Source: CBDUWP01 sp965370955 (GTDB taxonomy: Bacteria; Planctomycetota; Phycisphaerae; Sedimentisphaerales; Anaerobacaceae). Taken from it: 27,184 nt of DNA. Made by a program: the position numbers and the translations under genes. Shown one piece after another: positions 5,755 to 14,206 of the stretch (within the stretch, counting starts at the first letter, position 1; each line of letters starts with the position of its first letter). The notes below the pieces were generated by a model. The model searched no databases. It saw only the letters and a program-made list of their open reading frames with translations, and was not told the DNA's origin. The DNA lies in assembly GCA_965370955.1 (NCBI GenBank), contig CBDUWP010000008.1, positions 1-27,184 of the forward strand, given 5' to 3'.

Positions 5755-7429
5755 ACATGGTTTCGTATCTTGGCCCTGAGGTTCCTTCAGGTACTGTCCA
5801 TTTTATATTATCGAGCGGACATTTTCTTTGGCAGAGTTTGCAATGCAGGCAATTAGAGGGGTTAGCAGGTTGGATATTATCTTCGATTAGTTCATATACT
5901 CCCGCCGGACAGAATGTCACGCAGGGCCATCCAAATTTTGTTTTGCATACATTTTTGCATAGTGTGAAATCTTTTATGATTAGGTGACATGGCTGCTTTT
6001 CGCGACTTGCTACCATAGCTGCTGATACGAAACTGTTTTTGTCAAATTCTTGTTTTTGTTTATATCGGTAGCTTTTATTTTTCATTGCGTTGTAATCAGG
6101 TTCGATTTTGAATTTTGGCAAAAGCTTTGCGAACATTGATATAGGAAAGCCCAAGAGCAGCCCGAATTTGCTGATTGTTTGCCTGAAGTTGGCAGCTTTT
6201 TCCATATCTTTATAGAGTTTAGATTGTTTAATTTTTTCTGTATATAGTTTCGCACATTTTTCGGCATCATCAGTTTGGCTAATTGCTTCTGCCGCCAATA
6301 GCCCTGAATCGATTGCGTTTGTGAGTCCTTTGATTTTCAGCATATTTACAAATCCAGCCGCTTCACCTACGATCAGACAGTTTCGTTGACCGATGGTTTT
6401 TGTGACGGGGCTCATAGGGATAGCCTCGACACCGCCTTCGGCTATCATGTGTGCACCTGCTTGGGTGACAGTTCCGCCTTCGATAAATTTTTTGATGAGT
6501 CGGTGTTTTTTAAATTTTGCCAATGCCTCTTGCGGGTTGAAATCCTTATATTTCCAATCAGCCGCCGCGATTATTCCGACCGCTATATGATTTTTGCTGA
6601 CAGGATACATGATCGCTCCGCCGAAGATAGCCGGGCCAGTCACTGGCTGCCACAGTGGATATCCGATTGCGTGAATAGTTCTGTTGTCTGTAAAATTTTG
6701 ATATTGTTTATCTGTGACTTTGATTATTTGTTTTATTCCGACAGAAAAGAGTTGCTGTTGTTTTCGTTTTAGCCCGGCTTTTTCTATAAATGTTTCTGTG
6801 ATTAGTCCGTCACATCCTTCTGCCAAGATTACAAATTCAGCAGTTATAATTTCGCCTGCTATAAAGTTTGGTTGTTTGTGGTTTTTTTCGTTTAGTCCTT
6901 GGTCGACTAGTTTTATTCCTGTGACTTTATGGGTTTGTTCATCATAGATAATATCTTCTGCCGCGAATCCGGTAAGTATTTTAACGTCGCAATTTTCAGC
7001 AATTTTGCCGAGAATTTTCACAAGCCTGCCTATTGAGATGATGTAGTTATCCCTATGAACCATTTCTCCTATACTTATTTTGAGTTTGTTTGCTATTCGT
7101 AAAATCGGATAGATATTGACAGCTAGTTTTTTGCCCAGCAGAAACATAATATTATCTTTTTCCACTTTTTTGGATAGCAGCTTACAGATATCCTCATCAT
7201 CTTTCCAATTTTCACAAATCTCATCAAACAAATCGTTGAGTGTTTCTTGCTCTACAACAGCCCCAGAGAGATTATGATTTCCGAGTTGATCAGCTTTTTC
7301 GATTACGTAGACATTTTTTTGGGACCCGAGTTTTTTTATTTGTATTGCTGCTGCCAGCCCCGCCGGCCCTGCCCCTACGATCAGAACATCGGTTTTAACA
7401 TTTTTCACATTAGATTTTTCAGTTGCCAT
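5753..7429 (-). CDS. Electron transfer flavoprotein-quinone oxidoreductase
   Basis: A 558-residue FAD and 4Fe-4S protein that takes electrons from reduced ETF and passes them to the membrane quinone pool. The N-terminal Rossmann motif DVLIVGAGPAGLAAA (14-28) binds FAD, EKADQLGNHNLSGAVVE follows, and GEAAGFVNMLKIKGLTNAIDSG is the second FAD contact. The C-terminus carries the cluster ligands: FCPAGVYEL (Cys507) and NCLHCKLC (Cys527, Cys530, Cys533), then NIKWTVPEG. Extra cysteines at 481, 491, 495, 503 and 537 are unusual for the human-type enzyme. No full transmembrane helix is evident; family members attach to one membrane leaflet. The ATG lies inside the end of the upstream ETF gene (11-base overlap) with GAGG just ahead, so translation is probably coupled. 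It could equally be named FixC-like. Confidence 0.9.
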   Translation of the reverse strand: MATEKSNVKNVKTDVLIVGAGPAGLAAAIQIKKLGSQKNVYVIEKADQLGNHNLSGAVVEQETLNDLFDEICENWKDDEDICKLLSKKVEKDNIMFLLGKKLAVNIYPILRIANKLKISIGEMVHRDNYIISIGRLVKILGKIAENCDVKILTGFAAEDIIYDEQTHKVTGIKLVDQGLNEKNHKQPNFIAGEIITAEFVILAEGCDGLITETFIEKAGLKRKQQQLFSVGIKQIIKVTDKQYQNFTDNRTIHAIGYPLWQPVTGPAIFGGAIMYPVSKNHIAVGIIAAADWKYKDFNPQEALAKFKKHRLIKKFIEGGTVTQAGAHMIAEGGVEAIPMSPVTKTIGQRNCLIVGEAAGFVNMLKIKGLTNAIDSGLLAAEAISQTDDAEKCAKLYTEKIKQSKLYKDMEKAANFRQTISKFGLLLGFPISMFAKLLPKFKIEPDYNAMKNKSYRYKQKQEFDKNSFVSAAMVASREKQPCHLIIKDFTLCKNVCKTKFGWPCVTFCPAGVYELIEDNIQPANPSNCLHCKLCQRKCPLDNIKWTVPEGTSGPRYETM

Positions 7430-9518
7430 TTTTTTCCTCGATGGCTTTTATTAGTTTCGGAACAAATTCAGTTGCTGACGCGATGACATAATAATCGCAA
7501 TAATCAAAAATTGCCGCTTTGGGATCATTATTTATTGCTATGATCGTTTCGCTGTTTAGGACGCCAGCCATATGTTGAATTGCCCCTGAGATTCCCATTG
7601 CCACATATATTTTTGGCCTGACCGCCTGACCTGTTTGGCCTATTTGCCTGAATTGATTGCCCAAGCCATTGTCGACAGCTTTTCTGGACGCACCTCTTTC
7701 GACGGTGGCATGAAATGTTTTTGCCAGCGATTCACTCAGTGACTTCGTCATATCTTCGTAGTTAGCTGCGTTTAACAGTCCTTTTCCTCCGCTAACGACA
7801 ATTTGTTTATTGAAGTCGACAGTCCTTTGTGTCCTTTCTGATCTGATTATTTCGATGCTTTTATCGTCGTCTGTTAGATTGACATTGATAGTGACAATGT
7901 TTGCTGTGTTAGCGAAATCACTTTTTGGCATTTCGAATATTCCGGGCCGAACAGTTGCCATTTGCACTGTTGAATCTTTTGTACAGATTGTCGCCATCAG
8001 ATTTCCGCCAAGTGCCGGCCTTGTTTGAAACAGTTCCGCGATCAAGCCTTTTTTTGTATTATCTTTTATTTCCAGTTTTGTGCAGTCGGCCGTCAGTCCG
8101 CATTTTAATTTACTTGCTATCATTGGCGCAATGATACGTCCTTTTGCTGTCGCTGCAAACAGCACGATTTGCGGCTGATATTTTTCGATTGCGATTGCGA
8201 CAGCTTTTGCAAATGTCACTGGGTCGAATTCGCGAAGCATTTCATTTTTTACGATATATATATCATCAGCCCCAGAAGCCGCAATTTCCATAACTTGTTG
8301 ACAGTCTTGTGTGAAGTCATCACAGGCGAGGCACAATCCAACTTTAGTTTTAAGGTCGCGAGCTAATTGTTTAGCTTTTCCCAGCAATTCAAAAACGCTT
8401 TGGCGGAATTTGCCTTTATTGATTTCCGCAATTACCCATACGTGCCCGTGATATGACGGCTCGGTTTTTTTGATTGCGTGCAGCATTATCTCGACATCTT
8501 CTGCACTGAAGTGTCCTTTGGAATTTGCGATTATTTTTGTTTTTGTTTCATCGTCTATAGCCTCTATGTTTGGGCAGCTGATTTGCTGTAAGATTATTTT
8601 TAGTAATTTATAATCGTCTGCATTTTTTTGTAGTCCTTCGAAACTTCGGTCCAGCAGGCTTTGTCTATTTTTCGGCAGGATATATGAGCAGGTTGTTTCT
8701 GCTTTTGATTTTGTCTTTTTATTTAAGCTTTTTTCTATTATATCAGCAAGGGCTGCGGCATCTTTGATTTGTTCTTTTTTGCGTGTTGTTTTCTCTGGTG
8801 AGAAAGCTTTTATCACTTGTGTTTTTGATCCTGCGATTCCTGCGTATTCTGGTTTGATATCTTGCTTAGACCAGATGATTATTTTAGCTTTACTTGCCTC
8901 GATGGTTTTAGCCACAGTTGGAAATAATGGATAGTCATAATCTAAGGTGGTAATAACGCAGGGCAGTCGGACGGGTTTTGCGATTATAGAATTTTGGTCT
9001 AATTCACAGAGAAATTCAAATTGACCATTTTTTAATTTTGCTTGCTTGGCATTGGCCACGCAGGGCATTTTTAATTGCTCGGCTATAGCGCCCGGCACTT
9101 GCGCCGTATCGCCGTCGACTGATTGGGCTCCGCATATTACATAGTAATTTTTGTGTTTTATTATTTCATTTTCTATTTTCCTGATGGCTGTAGCCAATGT
9201 ATTGGCTGTGGCGAATGTATCAGCCGCCGCAAAATCATTGTCAGTTAGCAAAATTGCAATGTCGCCGCATCTGGCTAGATCATATTTTAGTACTTCAACC
9301 GCTATTTTTGGCCCCATTGTCAAGAATATGATTTTTCCCTGCTCATTTTCACCGATTCTTCTCATATGGCTAACCAGTCCCATCGCCATATTATCGAGTG
9401 GATTGATTGTGTTTTGGAGTCTAGCCCTTAACAGTGTGCCGGTTTTGATATCAAAAGCGTCATCGCTGATTTTTGTTATGTCAGGCACTTGTTTTGTCAG
9501 GACTATGTAGTCTATCAT
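7419..9518 (-). CDS. Fused electron transfer flavoprotein (EtfB-EtfA in one chain)
   Basis: About 699 residues, roughly the sum of the two ETF subunits plus a linker. Residues 1-265 are EtfB-like (IDYIVLTKQVPD at the start, GAQSVDGDTAQVPGAIAEQL at 130-149, GSKTQVIKAFSP near 230). Residues 266-357 are a spacer without recognised domain. Residues 358-699 are EtfA-like: HVWVIAEINKGKF, then the FAD-binding region SGGKGL, RGASRKAVD (608-616) and QTGQAVRPKIYVA with ISGAIQHMAG (to 653). The DGDTAQV pattern resembles EtfB of the anaerobic/bifurcating groups more than mitochondrial EtfB, but bifurcation is only a possibility. The ATG at 9518 fits family N-termini; a GTG at 9530 would add four residues. 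Neither has a good ribosome site. It transfers electrons from dehydrogenases to the co-transcribed oxidoreductase. Confidence 0.9.
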   Translation of the reverse strand: MIDYIVLTKQVPDITKISDDAFDIKTGTLLRARLQNTINPLDNMAMGLVSHMRRIGENEQGKIIFLTMGPKIAVEVLKYDLARCGDIAILLTDNDFAAADTFATANTLATAIRKIENEIIKHKNYYVICGAQSVDGDTAQVPGAIAEQLKMPCVANAKQAKLKNGQFEFLCELDQNSIIAKPVRLPCVITTLDYDYPLFPTVAKTIEASKAKIIIWSKQDIKPEYAGIAGSKTQVIKAFSPEKTTRKKEQIKDAAALADIIEKSLNKKTKSKAETTCSYILPKNRQSLLDRSFEGLQKNADDYKLLKIILQQISCPNIEAIDDETKTKIIANSKGHFSAEDVEIMLHAIKKTEPSYHGHVWVIAEINKGKFRQSVFELLGKAKQLARDLKTKVGLCLACDDFTQDCQQVMEIAASGADDIYIVKNEMLREFDPVTFAKAVAIAIEKYQPQIVLFAATAKGRIIAPMIASKLKCGLTADCTKLEIKDNTKKGLIAELFQTRPALGGNLMATICTKDSTVQMATVRPGIFEMPKSDFANTANIVTINVNLTDDDKSIEIIRSERTQRTVDFNKQIVVSGGKGLLNAANYEDMTKSLSESLAKTFHATVERGASRKAVDNGLGNQFRQIGQTGQAVRPKIYVAMGISGAIQHMAGVLNSETIIAINNDPKAAIFDYCDYYVIASATEFVPKLIKAIEEKNGN

Positions 9519-9828
9519 TTTAGTGATCACTCAAAAAAAAAACAGCTTATGCAATGGCAAAATCACCTATTTGGCCAATTATCTAAATATAACAATAGTT
9601 CTTGAATTGTCTAACTCAAAATTATTTACAGGTTTTTGGTCCGTATTTTAAAAGTTTTACATTTTTTTGATATCCTTGTTATTGTCATTATTGTGGCTTA
9701 ATACCCGTGATTTTCCTTGACAATAGTGATTTATTCAATATGATTGGACTTGTGGCTATATGGGGCAAAAGGGTAAACTTGCGACTTTTTTTCAAATGGA
9801 TTTGGTTAAAAAAAGAGAGATAGGGAAA
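9519..9828. other. Divergent intergenic region, ETF operon and response regulator
   Basis: This 310-base AT-rich region has no gene. A perfect palindrome AGTGATCACT (9522-9531) sits just before the ETF start and could be an operator. For the minus strand two weak promoters are possible, TTGAGT with TATTGT, and TTCAAG with GATAAT; neither stands out. The plus-strand promoter at 9717-9744 is good. An in-frame ATG at 9760 would extend the regulator by 23 residues, but lacks a ribosome site and family similarity. Confidence 0.5.
9717..9744 (+). promoter_or_regulatory. Promoter of the response regulator / histidine kinase unit
   Basis: Perfect TTGACA (9717-9722), 16-base spacer, TATGAT (9739-9744). 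The predicted start near 9751 gives a leader of about 78 bases before the regulator ATG at 9829. Confidence 0.7.
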
Positions 9829-10395
9829 ATGAAGGATTTATTTACAACAGGCGAAGCGGCAAAAGTTTGTAAAGTTAGCCAGCAGACAATCATTAGATGT
9901 TTTGATGCTGGCCGTGTTGAGGGTTTTAGGATTCCGGGTTCTAAGTTTCGTAGGATCCCTCGCGCTAATTTGATCAAATTTATGCGTGATAATCACATTC
10001 CTTTGGACAACATGGAATCTGGCCGCAAGAAGATTTTGGTTGTTGACGATGATGCTGAGATAGTTGAGTTGATTGTCGACATTTTGCAGCGTGATGACAA
10101 ATTTCATGTTGCCACAGCTTCCAGTGGCTATGAAGCTGGTGTTCAAACCCAAAAATTCAGACCTGACCTTATTTTACTCGACTATATGCTGCCTGATGTC
10201 AATGGCAATGTAGTTTGTCAAACCATCAAATCGAATCCTGATTTTGCCAGTACCAAAATTATCATTATAAGTGGCGTGGTTAAGCAAGATGAGATTGATC
10301 ATTTGATGCAGTCTGGTGCAGATAGTTTCGTTAAAAAACCTTTTACGGTCTCGGATTTAACCAAGCAGGTTGAAGATGCTTTGGTTATGAATTAA
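9829..10395 (+). CDS. Response regulator with N-terminal helix-turn-helix and C-terminal receiver domain
   Basis: This 188-residue regulator has its domains in reverse of the usual order. Residues 1-55 are a MerR/BldC/excisionase-type DNA-binding domain (FTTGEAAKVCKVSQQTIIR, then FRIPGSKFRRIPRANLIKFM). Residues 67-188 are a receiver domain: ILVVDDD (69-75, acidic pocket D73/D74), LILLDYMLPD with phospho-acceptor Asp118, IIISG (Ser148 as the switch residue) and VKKPF with Lys170. The ATG at 9829 has AGGGA close upstream. The histidine kinase gene begins 67 bases downstream and is its likely partner. The target promoter is unknown, though the region upstream of its own gene is an obvious candidate. 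Domain assignment is firm; the pairing is inference. Confidence 0.9.
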   Translation: MKDLFTTGEAAKVCKVSQQTIIRCFDAGRVEGFRIPGSKFRRIPRANLIKFMRDNHIPLDNMESGRKKILVVDDDAEIVELIVDILQRDDKFHVATASSGYEAGVQTQKFRPDLILLDYMLPDVNGNVVCQTIKSNPDFASTKIIIISGVVKQDEIDHLMQSGADSFVKKPFTVSDLTKQVEDALVMN

Positions 10396-10462
10396 TCGCT
10401 GACTTTGTATGTAGCTTTGCTTTTGTAAGATTTATTTGGCTTCGGGGCCAAAGAGGTGTGAT

Positions 10463-12622
10463 ATGTCGGATAGTTTTATTGATAGGGGTTTATCTCCCCG
10501 TCAAGTTCAGCAGGCTGTTTTGGAGATAGAAGCTTTATCGATTTCACCGCAGCTAGCGATCAAATTATTATCTATTAAAGATCAAGCCTCAGATTTTTTA
10601 CCGATTCTTCTCTCTGGCAGCGTCCATTTGACAGCCAATCTTTTGATGGCTTCCGGCAGTTCGTACAATCTTGTAGAAACTCCAGCTTTGCTCTTGTCAG
10701 ATGAAAAAACGAGTGAGTTGATTTTTTCATCACCTGTATGCAGTGACAGTCCTTTTTTTCATGCGATGACTTCGCAAAGCTTAGCGGTTGCCATAGCTAG
10801 TAGGCAGTTGGCATTGGCGATTGATTTTGATGCAGATAGGGCATATTTGGCAGGTTTACTCAGCCAGATGGGCAATATATATTTACAACAGGCGATGCCG
10901 AAGAGTTTTGCCTCTATAGTAGCCGAAGCAACAGCTCAAAACTGTCACATAGCTGACGTCCAGCGAAAAACGCTTGGCATTGATTATTGTGTTTTAGGCC
11001 GTCGATTAGCCACTAAGTTTCGTTTAGGTGCTGAGATTGGTTCGTCTATTTGGCTAGCCGGCGCCGACATTTCGATTCTTTCCTCTGGTTCTGTGATGCC
11101 GAGTGCTAAATTAGCAGCGGTTTTGCAATTGGCGACTTTGTTTGCTAGAGAGGCGATTGACAACCCTGTTTCGATCTATTATCCATCAGGCTCGATAGAT
11201 CAGCTGGCAGATTTTCTATCACTAACTTCTTTCCAGATAGATGAGATAAAAACTCAGTTAGCTGATGAGTTGATTGAGAAGTCCGCTTTGCTTGGTCTAA
11301 GTGACACAGGTTCGCTTGACGATTATCATAAGCAGCTTCCCAAGATAGTTGCCGATTTAGCAAAAGAGAATAGCCATTATAACAAATCTGCTCGTCAAAA
11401 TCGCATCAGTTGCAGCCATTATGATTTTGTTTGTGATTTTGTCAGCACGATAAACGGCCTCGATGATTATCTTGACATTTCGGTTGCTTTTGCGAAAAAG
11501 TGGCAGAAATTTTATCAGAGCGGCCCCGTTATTATATATTTTGATAATGATGAATTATCATGTCCTGAGGCGGTTGTTGTTGAAAATCAAGCCACAGTTA
11601 CCAAGCATATATTACAAGAGTCTTTTGACCTGTCGATTGACAGTTCTCTTTTTGAGTTGTCTGATCATTTCGATTTGGATCTGGATATTGCCAAGACGAT
11701 GATTTTGTCATTATCTGTATCGAATCGCGTGATCGGTGCGATTATTTTTGAGCAGCGATATCCTTGCGATGATAGTGTTGCCGGCGAGATGGCTCAGCTG
11801 TCAGATGTATTTTGCTGGGCGATAGATGTTTCTATCAGCAAGCATAATCAACAGTTGCTGGCGGAGAATTTTGCCGCCTGTTTATCTCAGACCAATGTTT
11901 CATCTCCAATCGATGTCGGCGATAATTCCGATAGCCCTGCGGCACTTACGCCATTTGATTTGACGGAGATTTTAACAGAGATGGCTTCGGGCGCAGGCCA
12001 TGAGTTTAATAATCCTTTGTCTGTTATATCTGGCCGCGTTCAGTTATTAGGCAGTGACGAAACGGATCCAGCCAAGTTAAAATCGATAAACCAGATTAAA
12101 TCGAGTGCTGATCAGCTTCGGCGTATGATCGAGGATTTACTTAAAATTGCCGATCCCGGCCCCTCTAACATTCAGCCCGTCCGTCTCGATTTGGTATTAG
12201 AGGATGCTGTAATGCTGACCTGTGCTAAAACTTCCGCTGATTCTTCCGCCATAGAGCTTTTGCCTATTGACAACTCGCAGATGGTTTTGGTGGATTCTGC
12301 TCAGATTAGTTCTGCCTTAGCCAACATCATGACCAACAGTTTGCAAGCCAGCCAAGTTGGCAAAGAGTCAGTTGTTGTCAAAACTGATATTGCGAGTGAC
12401 ATGGTGACAATTTCCATAGAAGATCACGGTAGCGGTATGGAGCCAAATGTTTTGAAAAAAGCCTCATGGCCATTTTTCTCGTATAAATCAGCCGGCCGTC
12501 AACCCGGCATGGGCTTACCTCAAGCGATAAGGTTGATAGAGCTAAATGGCGGTACGATTGCGATTACCAGCTCTACTAATAACGGTACGACAGTAACGGT
12601 GACTTTACCGATAGCAAGTTAG
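10463..12622 (+). CDS. HDOD-domain sensor histidine kinase
   Basis: A 719-residue cytosolic kinase with no transmembrane segments. Residues about 15-240 resemble an HDOD domain (ALSISPQLAIKLLSI near the start, YLAGLLSQMGNIYLQQAMP about 128-146, LGRRLATKFRLG about 178-189). Residues about 320-465 look like a divergent GAF-type sensor region. The kinase core follows: H-box MASGAGHEFNNPLSVISGR with phospho-His513, N-box IMTNSLQASQ with Asn625, G1 DHGSGM (654-659), F-box WPFFSYK, and G2 GMGLPQAIRLIELNGG. The ATG at 10463 has AGAGG 8 bases ahead; an in-frame TTG at 10436 is a poorer choice. It probably phosphorylates the upstream regulator. HDOD domains often occur in signalling proteins and may sense a ligand or bind other proteins; here the signal is unknown. 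Confidence 0.9.
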   Translation: MSDSFIDRGLSPRQVQQAVLEIEALSISPQLAIKLLSIKDQASDFLPILLSGSVHLTANLLMASGSSYNLVETPALLLSDEKTSELIFSSPVCSDSPFFHAMTSQSLAVAIASRQLALAIDFDADRAYLAGLLSQMGNIYLQQAMPKSFASIVAEATAQNCHIADVQRKTLGIDYCVLGRRLATKFRLGAEIGSSIWLAGADISILSSGSVMPSAKLAAVLQLATLFAREAIDNPVSIYYPSGSIDQLADFLSLTSFQIDEIKTQLADELIEKSALLGLSDTGSLDDYHKQLPKIVADLAKENSHYNKSARQNRISCSHYDFVCDFVSTINGLDDYLDISVAFAKKWQKFYQSGPVIIYFDNDELSCPEAVVVENQATVTKHILQESFDLSIDSSLFELSDHFDLDLDIAKTMILSLSVSNRVIGAIIFEQRYPCDDSVAGEMAQLSDVFCWAIDVSISKHNQQLLAENFAACLSQTNVSSPIDVGDNSDSPAALTPFDLTEILTEMASGAGHEFNNPLSVISGRVQLLGSDETDPAKLKSINQIKSSADQLRRMIEDLLKIADPGPSNIQPVRLDLVLEDAVMLTCAKTSADSSAIELLPIDNSQMVLVDSAQISSALANIMTNSLQASQVGKESVVVKTDIASDMVTISIEDHGSGMEPNVLKKASWPFFSYKSAGRQPGMGLPQAIRLIELNGGTIAITSSTNNGTTVTVTLPIAS

Positions 12623-12839
12623 CTTTCCAAAATGTCCATCTAAGCCCACATCAGGGTTCCGATAATCTAATTTTCTCTCCCAAAATGCTTTAAAACCGTT
12701 TTTTTGTGATTAAGACGCTCTCCTGCCAAGCCGATTTAGATTGTGGTGATAATGCAGCCCAAGTGCATTGTTTGTTAATGCTATCGTGAAATTAGCCTGC
12801 GATTTGAATAAACTAAAAAACATATTTGGAAACAAATTG

Positions 12840-13463
12840 ATGATAAGCCAGACACGTTATGACCGCATTCGCAAGTTGGTTCAAGCTTTGAATAAGAAGC
12901 GTAAAAAGCAATCGCTTCAAATAGACATGCTTTGCAATAATATTTTGACAAGCCAGCGTGATTTCATAAATTCGATTCACGGCTTTAGTTTTGCTGCCGA
13001 GTTTTTTGAATCTTTAGTTGGCGCAAGCGATGAGCAATCGCTTTTAGCTATTGCCAACACAGTCATTCAAAAGCAGATAGCTCCCGCCAATTTAGCTTTT
13101 TTCTTACGTCAACACGATAGCTTTTGCTGCCATAGCTTTGCCAGTGACCTAGATATTGAGATAGATGATATCAGTAAGCTTTTTGATGACTCTGTTGTTT
13201 CCAACATTTGCCGGTCTAACAAGGTTTGTAATTTCGAGCAGCTTTTGCAAATGGGTTTGCAGTGTAATCCTTCTGTTGCCAAGAAGCTTTCGCTAGCAGC
13301 TGTACCTCTTGGCCTTGATGGCGGTATATTTGGTTTCATTCTTATCACCAGACCGATTGAGGACAAGATTTCTGACAGCCTCATCAGCCATATCAAACTC
13401 ATCGTTGGCGGTTTTTCTGGTGCCATCATGAAGTTTAATGACTATGCCGAGCTGATTGATTAG
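12840..13463 (+). CDS. Unknown protein, possibly GAF-like
   Basis: A 207-residue protein of no firmly recognised family. The N-terminal 45 residues are basic and probably helical or coiled (RYDRIRKLVQALNKKRKKQSLQ). The rest, about residues 55-200, has the look of a GAF fold: FFESLVGASDEQSLLAIANTVIQ, a central region, then LSLAAVPLGLDGGIFGFILITRP and SHIKLIVGGFSGAIMKF. Seven cysteines are scattered through it. The ATG at 12840 has GGAAA about 8 bases upstream; a TTG at 12768 is in frame but unsupported. It follows the histidine kinase by 217 bases on the same strand, and the kinase middle region looks similar, so a role as accessory signalling protein is reasonable but unproven. It converges on trmD with a 25-base gap. 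Confidence 0.6.
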   Translation: MISQTRYDRIRKLVQALNKKRKKQSLQIDMLCNNILTSQRDFINSIHGFSFAAEFFESLVGASDEQSLLAIANTVIQKQIAPANLAFFLRQHDSFCCHSFASDLDIEIDDISKLFDDSVVSNICRSNKVCNFEQLLQMGLQCNPSVAKKLSLAAVPLGLDGGIFGFILITRPIEDKISDSLISHIKLIVGGFSGAIMKFNDYAELID

Positions 13464-13488
13464 TAGCTGGCATATTCCGGTAGCGATG

Positions 13489-14172
13489 TTATTCAGAGGA
13501 TAGCAAATCAGGCCGGTTTTGTTTCGTTTTTTCGATTGATTGCTCGCGTCGCCATTTTGCGATAGCTCCATGATTTCCGCTAAGCAATATTTCTGGCACT
13601 GTTAGATCTCGAAAATTTTGCGGCCTTGTATATTGTGGATATTCTAACAGTCCATCGCTGAACGAATCGTTTAGAGCTGAGTCTTCATCGCCGAGTGCTC
13701 CTTCGAGCAATCGTATAACCGCATCTGAGATCACCATTGCCGCCAGTTCTCCGCCTGTCATGACAAAATCGCCGATAGATATTTGTTCCGATTCTATCCC
13801 CGTTTTGATTCTTTCGTCAAACCCTTCATATCTTCCGCAGATAAAGATTAGCCTTTGCTGTTTGCTTAGTTCGGCAGCTTTTTTCTGGTCGAATTTTTTT
13901 CCTTGCGGTGTTAGCAGGATTGTTTTCGGCTTAACGGTTGAGAGCTTTTTGACATGTTCGAAGCATTTGAACATAGGACCCGGCATCATTACCATACCGG
14001 GACCACCACCATATGGTTTATCGTCAACTTTGCGATGAGTTCCTTCGGCAAAATCCCTGATATCGGTAGTCACTATCTCGCACAGCTTTTTTTCTCTTGC
14101 CCGTTTAATGATAGAGTGCCCAAAGGGCCCATCGAACATTTCTGGAAATAGTGTCAAAATATCTATACGCAT
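13489..14172 (-). CDS. trmD: tRNA (guanine-37-N1)-methyltransferase
   Basis: Methylates G37 next to the anticodon of tRNAs reading CNN codons, preventing +1 frameshifts. It is 227 residues, slightly short of the usual 240-250. Visible SPOUT-fold motifs are MRIDILTLFPEMF (1-13), DDKPYGGGPGMVM (50-62), LLTPQGKKFDQ (86-96), GRYEGFDERI (113-122), SIGDFVMTGGE (132-142), the catalytic Asp169 in DSFSDGLLEYPQYTRP, and VPEILLSGNHGAI. It is last in an operon after rpsP (34-base gap). rimM and rplS, which usually flank trmD, are not here. Confidence 0.96.
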   Translation of the reverse strand: MRIDILTLFPEMFDGPFGHSIIKRAREKKLCEIVTTDIRDFAEGTHRKVDDKPYGGGPGMVMMPGPMFKCFEHVKKLSTVKPKTILLTPQGKKFDQKKAAELSKQQRLIFICGRYEGFDERIKTGIESEQISIGDFVMTGGELAAMVISDAVIRLLEGALGDEDSALNDSFSDGLLEYPQYTRPQNFRDLTVPEILLSGNHGAIAKWRREQSIEKTKQNRPDLLSSE

Positions 14173-14206
14173 TTTGCCGCAAAGTTATTTGCTGTTATTA
14201 TTATCA

